A stretch of DNA of 64,000 nucleotides from Marinobacter pelagius (GTDB taxonomy: Bacteria; Pseudomonadota; Gammaproteobacteria; Pseudomonadales; Oleiphilaceae), in assembly GCF_003315345.1 (NCBI RefSeq), contig NZ_QNRO01000001.1:372001-436000 (forward strand). Direction: 5' to 3'. The notes under the pieces are model-generated. The model saw nothing but the letters and a program-made list of their open reading frames with translations, did not search any database and was not told the origin of the DNA. Shown in pieces: positions 39,352 to 47,331 of this stretch (position 1 is its first letter; every line of letters starts with the position of its first letter). The position numbers and the translations under genes are program-made.

Positions 39352-40434
39352 ATGACGAAAGCAAGATGGGGGTCCCTCGGGTTATCCCTGCTGGTGGTGG
39401 TTCTTCTTGTTATCTGGATGATGACCGGCGAAGTCAAAGTCTCATCGGACCAGGCGCCCGAGCGGCAGCCGGATCCGGAGGCGGAGCTGACAAGTGTCCA
39501 GGTGGATACACTGCAGGCTCGCCTGCACGAGCCCGGACTCCGCCTCCAGGGGCAGCTTGAGCCCTGGTTCTCCGTCAGTCTGAATGCCCGCGTGGCGGGG
39601 ACTGTCGAGAAGGTGACCGCCGATCTCGGGCAAACCGTGAGCGATGGGCAGGTTCTGGCGCAGATCTCCGACGATGGCCGTCTGGCAATGGTCACACGTT
39701 GGCAGTCGAGGGTGGAAAAGCTCGAAGCGGATCTGGTGGCGGCGCGCAAGCTGCGGTCGGAAAACTTTACCTCGCAATCGCAGCTGCTGGGTCTGGAAAG
39801 CGAACTCGCCGCCGCCCGTGCGGAACTGACTGCAGCCCGCCTGGCCGTGGAGTACCTGACTCCCGAGGCTCCCTTCAAGGGCATCATCAATGCCCGGCAC
39901 GTGGACCCCGGTACCCTGGTGCAAGTCGGATCACCGCTTTTCGAGCTGGTGCGTATCGACCGTCTGAAAGCGACCGGCCAGATTCCGCAGCAGTCGGTCA
40001 GCCAGATTGCCGTCGGGCAGCCGGTCCGGATTGATCTGCTGGACGGTGGCCAGCTCCAGGGCGTGGTGACCTTTGTGGCCAGCGCGGCCAACCCCGAGAC
40101 CCGGAGTTTCGCGGTGGAGATCGCCGTGGAGAACCCGGATCTGAAGCGGGTCGCCGGTGGCAGCGCGAGCCTGCGGATTGCCCTGCCGGAAGTGAAAGCC
40201 CTTTTCATTTCTCCGGCCCATCTCAGCCTTGGCGATGACGGCCGTCCGGGCGTCAAATATGTGGATGAGAATAACCGGGTGGTCTTTGAAACCGTCCGAT
40301 TGCTCAGTGTCTCCACCGAGGGCGCCTGGGTGACCGGTTTGCCTGACGAGATCCGTCTCATCACCCGCGGTGCCGGCTTTGTCAGTGAAGGTGAGCAAGT
40401 CAATCCGGTGGAACGTTCGGGTAACAGGGGCTGA
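39352..40434 (+). CDS. RND efflux periplasmic adaptor (membrane fusion protein)
   Basis: 360 residues. An N-terminal membrane anchor (about 10-25) precedes a lipoyl-like half-motif (SLNARVAGTVEKVTADLGQT), an alpha-helical hairpin (about 115-165), the second lipoyl half (APFKGIINARHVDPGTLVQV), a beta-barrel and a membrane-proximal domain. It links the inner-membrane RND pump to an outer-membrane channel; no channel gene is present nearby. The pump gene begins 5 bp downstream, so the pair is one operon. The substrate is not inferable. Confidence 0.9.
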   Translation: MTKARWGSLGLSLLVVVLLVIWMMTGEVKVSSDQAPERQPDPEAELTSVQVDTLQARLHEPGLRLQGQLEPWFSVSLNARVAGTVEKVTADLGQTVSDGQVLAQISDDGRLAMVTRWQSRVEKLEADLVAARKLRSENFTSQSQLLGLESELAAARAELTAARLAVEYLTPEAPFKGIINARHVDPGTLVQVGSPLFELVRIDRLKATGQIPQQSVSQIAVGQPVRIDLLDGGQLQGVVTFVASAANPETRSFAVEIAVENPDLKRVAGGSASLRIALPEVKALFISPAHLSLGDDGRPGVKYVDENNRVVFETVRLLSVSTEGAWVTGLPDEIRLITRGAGFVSEGEQVNPVERSGNRG

Positions 40435-40439
40435 TCGGT

Positions 40440-43400
40440 ATGCGGGCACTGATCTTTGCAGCGATGGACCGGAGCAGGACGACGCTGCTGACCCTGTTGT
40501 TCCTGATACTTGGCGGCATCGCGGCGTTCAACACCATCCCCAAGGAAGCCAATCCGGATGTCACCATCCCGATCATTTACGTCTCCATGACCCTGGACGG
40601 CATCAGTCCGGAAGACGCCGAGCGCCTGCTGGTGCGCCCGATGGAACAGGAGCTGCGGTCATTGGAAGGCATCAAGGAGATGCGCAGCACCGCCTCCGAG
40701 GGCCATGCCTCGGTGATGCTGGAGTTCGATGCCGGCTTCGATCCGGACATGGCACTGCAGGATGTCCGGGAGAAGGTGGATACCGCGCGGACCAAACTGC
40801 CCGAGGAAGCCGACGAGCCGCGGGTGAACGAGATCAATGTGTCCCTGTTCCCGGTGCTCTCGGTGGGCCTGTCCGGGCCGTTGTCCGAACGGGAGCTGAT
40901 CACCATTGCCCGCCGGCTGCAGGACGCCATTGAAGCCATTCCCGAGGTACTGGAAGTGGAGATCGGTGGCGACCGGGAAGACCAGCTGGAAGTTGTGGTG
41001 GATCCCCAGGTGCTGGAGAGCTACGGCATTGATTTTGACCGGCTGGCCTCTCTGGTCGCCCGGAACAACCAGTTGGTGGCGGCAGGTTCCCTCGATACCG
41101 GTAACGGACGCATGGCCCTTAAAGTTCCGGGCGTGATCGAGAACATCGAGGATGTCATGTCCATGCCGGTGAAAGTGGACGGAGACACGGTGGTGACCTT
41201 CGGCGATGTCGCCATGCTTCAGCGCACCTTCAAGGACCCCACCGGCTTTGCCCGGATCAACGGGGAGCCGGCACTGGTGCTGGAGGTTTCAAAACGTTCC
41301 GGGGCCAACATCATCGAAACCGTGGACCAGGTCCGGGAACTGATCGAGCAGGCCCGCCCGCGTTTGCCTGAGAGCCTGGATATCCGTTACATCATGGATC
41401 AGTCGGACGAGGTGCAGGACATTCTCTCGGACCTGCTCAACAACGTGCTGACGGCCATCGTGCTGGTGATCATCGTGGTGATTGCGGCCATGGGCCCGCG
41501 CTCGGCGCTTCTGGTCGGGCTGACCATTCCCGGTGCCTTCCTGACTGGAATCCTGGTGATCTGGGGCATGGGGTTGACGCTGAATATCGTGGTGCTGTTC
41601 AGCCTGATTCTGGTGGCTGGGATGCTGGTGGATGGTGCAATCGTGGTGTCCGAGCTGGCGGACCGGAACCTGTCTGAAGGTGGCACCGTGCGCTCCGCCT
41701 GGGCCGAGGCAGCAAGCCGCATGGCCTGGCCGATCATTGCCTCCACCGCGACCACCCTGGCGGTATTCGTACCGCTGTTGTTCTGGCCGGGCGTGGTGGG
41801 CGAGTTCATGAAGTTCCTGCCGATCACCGTGATCATCTGCCTGAGCGCGTCCCTGGCCATGGCTCTGGTCTTCCTGCCGGTGCTCGGGAGCGTCAGTGGC
41901 GGGCGCCGGGCCCGTGCGTCCCATGCCGATGGCCGTATGATGGCCGGGTACCGGCTGGTGTTGTCCCGTCTGCTGCAATTTCCAGGGCTTACGCTGGTGG
42001 GCGTGCTGGCCGTGATCGTGGTGATCTACGCCGCCTACGCCCGCTTCAACCACGGCGTGGAATTCTTCCCCAGTGTGGAGCCGGATTCGGCCCAGGTGCA
42101 GGTTCGGGCCCGGGGCGATCTCTCGGTCTGGGAGCGCGACGCTATTGTCCGGCAGGTTGAGCAGCGTCTTCAGGGGATGCCCGAGGTGAAGGCGCTCTAC
42201 GCCCGCTCCATGCTCAGTAACAATACCCGGATGGCGCCGGATGTCATCGGGGTGTTGCAGTTCCAGTTCACCGACTGGTTCACCCGACGGCCTGCCAGCG
42301 CGATTCTGGAGGATTTCCGGGAACGGACGGCCGATATCCCCGGCGTCGAGCTGGAGTTCCGCAAACAGGAGGGCGGGCCGGCCGAGGGCAAGCCGATCGA
42401 GATCCAGGTCAGCAGTCGTGATTCCGCCCAGCTCAACGGTTTTGTGGATGCCGTCGAGGAACGCATGCGTACCCTGGACGGGTTCGTGGAAATCGAGGAC
42501 GACCGCAGCCTGCCGGGCATTGAATGGCAACTGAAAGTGGATCGGGAAGCGGCGGCGCGCTTTGGCACCGACGTGCTCAGTATCGGCAGTGCCGTGCGCC
42601 TGGTTACCAACGGCCTGGTGCTGGCGACCTATCGCCCCGAGGACGTCCGGGACGAGGTGGACATTGCCGTGCGGGTCCCCAACAACTGGAGGGAACTGGA
42701 TCAGTTACAGCGCCAGACCATCAATACCCCCCGGGGCCAGGTGCCGCTCTCGCAATTCGTCACGCTCGAACCCGGGAACAAGACCGGCAGCATCGTACGG
42801 GTTGACGGTCAGCGAACGGTAACCATCAAGTCTGACCTGGCGCCGGGCCGCCAGGTGGATGAAATGCTACGGGTGTTGCAGGAACAGATGCCAGAACCCC
42901 CGGAGAACGTCACCGTTGCGTTCGCCGGGGAGAGCGAGGACCAGCAGCAGGCGGCGTCGTTCCTGACCACGGCGTTCCTGGTCGCCATCGGCCTGATGCT
43001 GCTGATCCTGGTGACCCAGTTCAATTCCCTGTACCAGACCTTCCTGATCCTCTCGGCCATCGTCCTGTCTACTGCCGGTGTCCTGATCGGGTTGCTGCTC
43101 AATGGCCAACCGTTCGGCATCGTGATGGTGGGGATGGGGATCATTGCCCTGGCGGGCATCGTGGTGAACAACAACATCATCCTGATCGACACTTACAACC
43201 AGATGCGTCGGGACGGGTTGTCACCCTATGAATCGGCACTGGAAACGGGCTGCCTGCGTTTACGGCCGGTCCTGCTGACTGCGATCACGACGGTTCTGGG
43301 CCTGATGCCCATGGTGCTGGGCATTAACGTCGATCTGCTCAGCCCGTCCCTGGGCCTTGGTGCGCCGTCCACCCAGTGGTGGACTCAGCTCTCCAGCGCC

Positions 43401-43529
43401 ATTGCCGGAGGCCTGGGTTTCGCCACCATCCTGACCTTGCTGCTGACACCCTCCCTGCTGGTACTGGGTGAGAAAACCGGGCGGAAGGTGCGCCAGATCA
43501 CCGGCCGGTTGCAGCCGGAGGCGGGGTAG
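40440..43529 (+). CDS. RND efflux inner-membrane transporter (AcrB/HAE1-like)
   Basis: 1029 residues with the usual 12-helix RND layout: helix 1 at about 14-34, a large periplasmic loop, helices 2-6 (about 330-480), helix 7 at about 515, a second loop, and helices 8-12 (about 835-1015). In helix 4 the segment is AGMLVDGAIVVSEL, giving one proton-relay Asp where AcrB has two, and helix 10 reads GIVVNNNIILID with Asn in place of the AcrB Lys. Both forms are common in non-AcrB members of this family. It probably exports amphiphilic compounds. Confidence 0.92.
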   Translation: MRALIFAAMDRSRTTLLTLLFLILGGIAAFNTIPKEANPDVTIPIIYVSMTLDGISPEDAERLLVRPMEQELRSLEGIKEMRSTASEGHASVMLEFDAGFDPDMALQDVREKVDTARTKLPEEADEPRVNEINVSLFPVLSVGLSGPLSERELITIARRLQDAIEAIPEVLEVEIGGDREDQLEVVVDPQVLESYGIDFDRLASLVARNNQLVAAGSLDTGNGRMALKVPGVIENIEDVMSMPVKVDGDTVVTFGDVAMLQRTFKDPTGFARINGEPALVLEVSKRSGANIIETVDQVRELIEQARPRLPESLDIRYIMDQSDEVQDILSDLLNNVLTAIVLVIIVVIAAMGPRSALLVGLTIPGAFLTGILVIWGMGLTLNIVVLFSLILVAGMLVDGAIVVSELADRNLSEGGTVRSAWAEAASRMAWPIIASTATTLAVFVPLLFWPGVVGEFMKFLPITVIICLSASLAMALVFLPVLGSVSGGRRARASHADGRMMAGYRLVLSRLLQFPGLTLVGVLAVIVVIYAAYARFNHGVEFFPSVEPDSAQVQVRARGDLSVWERDAIVRQVEQRLQGMPEVKALYARSMLSNNTRMAPDVIGVLQFQFTDWFTRRPASAILEDFRERTADIPGVELEFRKQEGGPAEGKPIEIQVSSRDSAQLNGFVDAVEERMRTLDGFVEIEDDRSLPGIEWQLKVDREAAARFGTDVLSIGSAVRLVTNGLVLATYRPEDVRDEVDIAVRVPNNWRELDQLQRQTINTPRGQVPLSQFVTLEPGNKTGSIVRVDGQRTVTIKSDLAPGRQVDEMLRVLQEQMPEPPENVTVAFAGESEDQQQAASFLTTAFLVAIGLMLLILVTQFNSLYQTFLILSAIVLSTAGVLIGLLLNGQPFGIVMVGMGIIALAGIVVNNNIILIDTYNQMRRDGLSPYESALETGCLRLRPVLLTAITTVLGLMPMVLGINVDLLSPSLGLGAPSTQWWTQLSSAIAGGLGFATILTLLLTPSLLVLGEKTGRKVRQITGRLQPEAG

Positions 43530-43533
43530 AGCC

Positions 43534-44292
43534 ATGACCAAAGGCAACCCGCTCCTGGAACTGTACCGTGACGAACAGCTGCTGGTGGTCCACAAACCTG
43601 CTGGCCTTCTTGTGCACCGAAGCCCGATCGACAAACATGAAACCGAGTTTGCCCTGCAGTACGCGCGCTCGCTGAACGGGGGCGAGCATGTCTATCCGGT
43701 GCATCGTCTGGACCGGCCTACGTCGGGGGTCCTGGTGTTTGCGCGGGATCCTGACACCGCCCGCAGCCTCGGCCTGGCCATGATGTCCGGGGAAGTGGGC
43801 AAGACCTACCTGGCCATGGTTCGTGGCTGGCCACCCGGCGAGGGCGAGATTGATCACCCGCTGCGGGAAGAGCCGGAAGACCGGCGGCTGAAAGGACAGG
43901 AACAGCCGGTCCGGGAGGCACGGACACGCTACCGAACCCTGGCCACCGCCGAGATTCCGGTTGCCATCGAGAAATATCCGTCCAGCCGCTACGCCATGGT
44001 GGAGCTGTACCCGGAAACCGGCCGCAAGCACCAGCTGCGCCGGCACATGAAGCACATCAGTCATCCCATCATTGGCGATGCCAACCACGGGCGCGGGCGT
44101 CACAACCGTTATTTTGCCGAGCGTTTCGGGGAAGGTCGGCTGATGCTGGCAGCCACCCGGATGGGTTTTGCCCACCCGGTGACCGGCAATCTGATGATTT
44201 TCGAGGCTCCGCTTGAACAGAGTTTTCTGCAGGTGATGTCGATATTCCCGGGCTTCCGTTACCCTCCGGCCGACGCGGTTCCTTCCGCCTGA
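43534..44292 (+). CDS. truC: tRNA pseudouridine synthase, TruC type
   Basis: 252 residues of the RluA/TruC family without an S4 domain. The catalytic Asp is in YPVHRLDRPTSGVL, and conserved segments include LLVVHKPAGLLVHRS near the start and ETGRKHQLRRHMKHISHPI. The HRLDRPTSG form and overall length fit TruC, which makes pseudouridine 65 in tRNA. It starts 4 bp after the RND pump stop and runs convergent into the amidase, overlapping its 3' end by 34 bp. Confidence 0.85.
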   Translation: MTKGNPLLELYRDEQLLVVHKPAGLLVHRSPIDKHETEFALQYARSLNGGEHVYPVHRLDRPTSGVLVFARDPDTARSLGLAMMSGEVGKTYLAMVRGWPPGEGEIDHPLREEPEDRRLKGQEQPVREARTRYRTLATAEIPVAIEKYPSSRYAMVELYPETGRKHQLRRHMKHISHPIIGDANHGRGRHNRYFAERFGEGRLMLAATRMGFAHPVTGNLMIFEAPLEQSFLQVMSIFPGFRYPPADAVPSA

Positions 44293-45746
44293 ACCTGCTG
44301 AGCCTGCTGCCAGAGTCCCGGCCAGGGCTGCTCCGTTTCAAGGGCAAAGGCAAGGTCCAGCAAGGTGGCTTCCCCGCCGTGCCTGCCCATCAACTGGACC
44401 GACACCGGCAAGTTGTCCTCCGTCAGCCCCGCCGGCAGTGAAATGGCCGGTGCACCGGTGGCATTGGCCAGAGGGGTGAAGTTGACGTATCGGGTGAGCC
44501 GGTCGAACAGGGTCTCGAAGGGCACATCGGGGCTCAGATGGCCCAGGGGCGGCGTGGTGTGGCCCAGCACCGGAGTCAGTACCGCATCATAGCCGTCCAT
44601 GGCCCGGGCATAATCCTTCGCCGAGCGCCTGAGCCGCCACAGGGCACCGGGTAAACCCCAGAAGTTACGTTTGAACATCGTCGCCAGGCCATTGGTGAGG
44701 CCATCCACCTTGCGCTTGTCGAAGGCCGGGTTGAGCAGTTTGTGGCCGTTGGCCTTCACTCCGAAGGCAAGGAGGGCCCAGTACAGGGCAAAATCATCCG
44801 GGAAGCTCTCAGGCACCGGCACGGCAACGGGGACCACCTGATGGCCCAGGCGTTCCAGCCGTTGGGCGGTGTCCTCCACGGTGTTCCGGGTTACATCGTC
44901 GGTCCGGTGGCCATTGATCGAATCGACCACCAGTCCGATTCGCAACTTTCGGCCGGAGGGTCCGTCAACCCGACCTACGCGAGGCAGTTTCGGGTTTCGG
45001 AACCAGAGTTCGGCCTCGGCCAGGAAATTCGCGGTGTCCCGTACCGAACGGCTGACAATGCCATCGCTGATGATGTTGATGGGCAGGGAATGAACCGCAT
45101 CGTTGTCCACCAGCCGGCCCCGGGTGGGCTTGAGTCCCACCAGGCCACAGCAGGCAGCGGGGATGCGGATCGAACCGCCTCCGTCATTGGCGTGGGCCAT
45201 CGGCACCACGCCGGCAGCCACCAGGGCGGCGGAGCCACCCGAGGAAGCGCCTGTGGAGTAAGCCAGATTCCAGGGATTGCGGGTCGGTTCGGCGTGGGCC
45301 GGCTCCGTTGTGGCGTTGAATCCGAACTCGGGCAGGGAGCTCTTGCCAAGGCAGACATAACCCTGAACCAGCAGCTGCTGGGCAAAAGGGCTGGTGTCCT
45401 TTGCGGTGTTGTCGGGGATGGCGGCCGAGCCGTGTCGGGTGGGTAGCCCGGCCACGTTGAGGTTGTCCTTGATGAAGGTGGGCACGCCCCGGAAGAACCC
45501 TGGATTGCCGCCCGGGCGTTCATTGTCCAGACGCCTGGCCGCTTCCAGGGCCAGATCATAGTTTTCCGCCACTACGCCATGCAGCTCTGGCTCGACCAGC
45601 CGGGCCCGTCGGATCGCCGCTTCGGTTACCTCGGCATTGGAGACTTCCCGGCGGCGGAGTCGTTGCGCGATGCCAGTGGCGTCGTCATGCCCCAGGGCGT
45701 CAGCGGAGAAGGCGTGGACACTCTCTGGCAGGTCTGGGCTGGACAT
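44259..45746 (-). CDS. amidase signature family enzyme
   Basis: 495 residues. A hydrolase of amide bonds using a Ser-Ser-Lys triad: Lys in [14 protein letters not shown], the cis-Ser in [18 protein letters not shown], and the nucleophilic Ser in the [16 protein letters not shown] region. It is of the usual length and looks intact. The substrate is unknown; it resembles general amidases rather than GatA. The start at 45746 follows AAGGAG with an 8-base spacer, and the 10 upstream codons of the open frame are dropped. Its 3' end overlaps truC on the opposite strand. Confidence 0.88.
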   Translation of the reverse strand: MSSPDLPESVHAFSADALGHDDATGIAQRLRRREVSNAEVTEAAIRRARLVEPELHGVVAENYDLALEAARRLDNERPGGNPGFFRGVPTFIKDNLNVAGLPTRHGSAAIPDNTAKDTSPFAQQLLVQGYVCLGKSSLPEFGFNATTEPAHAEPTRNPWNLAYSTGASSGGSAALVAAGVVPMAHANDGGGSIRIPAACCGLVGLKPTRGRLVDNDAVHSLPINIISDGIVSRSVRDTANFLAEAELWFRNPKLPRVGRVDGPSGRKLRIGLVVDSINGHRTDDVTRNTVEDTAQRLERLGHQVVPVAVPVPESFPDDFALYWALLAFGVKANGHKLLNPAFDKRKVDGLTNGLATMFKRNFWGLPGALWRLRRSAKDYARAMDGYDAVLTPVLGHTTPPLGHLSPDVPFETLFDRLTRYVNFTPLANATGAPAISLPAGLTEDNLPVSVQLMGRHGGEATLLDLAFALETEQPWPGLWQQAQQVQAEGTASAGG

Positions 45747-45889
45747 GGGATAAGCTCCTTGAGAATTCTTCTGCAACTCTATCCCAATCCCTAACGTGAC
45801 GACATGTCATTTCAGGTAGTAAAAAGACACTTTTCATCAGTGGTTTCAGATAATAAGCTTGCAGATCAATTCTGCATTAAGCGCACCTG

Positions 45890-46498
45890 ATGGATCTTAT
45901 CGAACCGCTGGTCAGGCATTTCCTGGGCATCTTTTTCCTGATGATCGGCCTGCAATTCGCCGGCCGGACGCTCGGGCTCTATGACCGGCTCAAGTTTTCC
46001 CATATTAGTTATGGCAAGCGTGGCTCCGCGCCCTGGTGGCACCGCCATACCTTCAACCTGTTCCGTGCGGCTATCCTCGGCGTGTGCGTGGTGCGGATGT
46101 TTGCGGACATTGATCCGTGGTTGGGAGTGTTTGGCCCGCTGTACCATTGGCCGGTGTTGCTGGTGGGAATGCTGTTGCTGCTGGTGTCCTTTGCCGGCAT
46201 AAACTACCTGCAGGCCTACATGCATGAGGACTGGCGCTCCGGCATTGACGCCGGGGAAGGGCGCCAGAAACTCATCACGCAGGGCCCGTTTGCCCGCAGC
46301 CGCAATCCGTTGTTCCTGGCCGTCATCACCGGCCAGCTGGGTTTCTTTCTGGCATTGCCCAGCGTCTTTTCCCTGGTTTGCCTGATTACCGGGGTCACGG
46401 TGATCATGAGGCAGGCGAGGGAAGAGGAGAAGGCTCTGGCACGGCAATTCGGCGAAGCCTACGAGCAGTACCGGAGCCGGGTGCCTCGCTGGTTCTGA
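45890..46498 (+). CDS. membrane protein of the PEMT/isoprenylcysteine methyltransferase type
   Basis: 202 residues with five hydrophobic segments. The C-terminal part QGPFARSRNPLFLAVITGQL followed by REEEKALARQFGEAYEQYRS is the signature of bacterial PEMT/ICMT-like small-membrane methyltransferases, in which the RNP motif and the final E-E-x-L helix form the cofactor site. The methyl acceptor is unknown. It ends 3 bp before the convergent djlA-like gene. Confidence 0.8.
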   Translation: MDLIEPLVRHFLGIFFLMIGLQFAGRTLGLYDRLKFSHISYGKRGSAPWWHRHTFNLFRAAILGVCVVRMFADIDPWLGVFGPLYHWPVLLVGMLLLLVSFAGINYLQAYMHEDWRSGIDAGEGRQKLITQGPFARSRNPLFLAVITGQLGFFLALPSVFSLVCLITGVTVIMRQAREEEKALARQFGEAYEQYRSRVPRWF

Positions 46499-46501
46499 GG
46501 G

Positions 46502-47281
46502 TTAACCGGCTTTCTTGCGGGCCTCCTTGATCACATCGTAGGCATGGCTGATCTCGCGGGTCCGTTCCTCGGCCATTTCCCGCATGCTTTCGGGCAAACC
46601 CTTGCCGGCGAGTTTGTCCGGATGGTTTTCACTCATCAGTTTGCGGTAGACCTTCTTGATTTCCTCGTCACTGGCGGACGGTGATACGCCCAGTGCCTTG
46701 TAGGCATCGTCGAGCTGGTCGCTGGTGGAGCGCTGGCCGGCGCCCGCCTGGCCGGCATGGGCACCGCGCAGCATGGCTTCCAGCTGGTCGACCTGGCTCT
46801 CCGGCAGTCCCAGCCGGCGGGCAATACGCACAAGCATCTGGTGCTCTTCCGGATGGACCACGCCGTCGGCAGCCACCGCGGACACCTGTACCTGGAGAAA
46901 CATCTGCAGCAGGGCCGGTTGGCGGGCACTAACCCGCATGAACCGGTCCAGCTCGGCATCCAGGTCAAAACCCTCTGATTTGCCCCGGTTGAAGGCCTGT
47001 TTGGCGGCTTCCCGCTGCTTATGATTGAGCCGGAACCGCGCGAACATGGACTCGGCCATCTGGATCTCGTCCCGGGTGACCACGCCGTCAGCCTTGCACA
47101 GCGCCCCCATCACTGCGAACACCGACTCCAGGAATCCACTCTGGATGTTCTGAAGTTTCCCGATCAGGCGGGCCTTGGCGCGGTTGAACAGAAACGCGCC
47201 GATGGCGGCACCGATAAGAAATCCGGTGAATTTTCCGAATGCATAGCCAATCAGGCCGCCGATAATGATTGCAAACAGCAT
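46502..47281 (-). CDS. djlA: membrane-anchored DnaJ co-chaperone DjlA
   Basis: 259 residues in the DjlA order: a Gly-rich N-terminal membrane helix (about 5-32, IIIGGLIGYAFGKFTGFLIG), a TerB-like helical domain (about 50-170), a Gly/Gln-rich linker, and a C-terminal J domain (about 190-255) with the HPD motif in SENHPDKL. It should stimulate DnaK at the inner membrane. The start is supported by AAGGA eight bases upstream. Confidence 0.92.
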   Translation of the reverse strand: MLFAIIIGGLIGYAFGKFTGFLIGAAIGAFLFNRAKARLIGKLQNIQSGFLESVFAVMGALCKADGVVTRDEIQMAESMFARFRLNHKQREAAKQAFNRGKSEGFDLDAELDRFMRVSARQPALLQMFLQVQVSAVAADGVVHPEEHQMLVRIARRLGLPESQVDQLEAMLRGAHAGQAGAGQRSTSDQLDDAYKALGVSPSASDEEIKKVYRKLMSENHPDKLAGKGLPESMREMAEERTREISHAYDVIKEARKKAG

Positions 47282-47331
47282 CAGGTTGTCCTTGGTCCAG
47301 CGAAAATACGACTTGAGAATATACGTGTTTT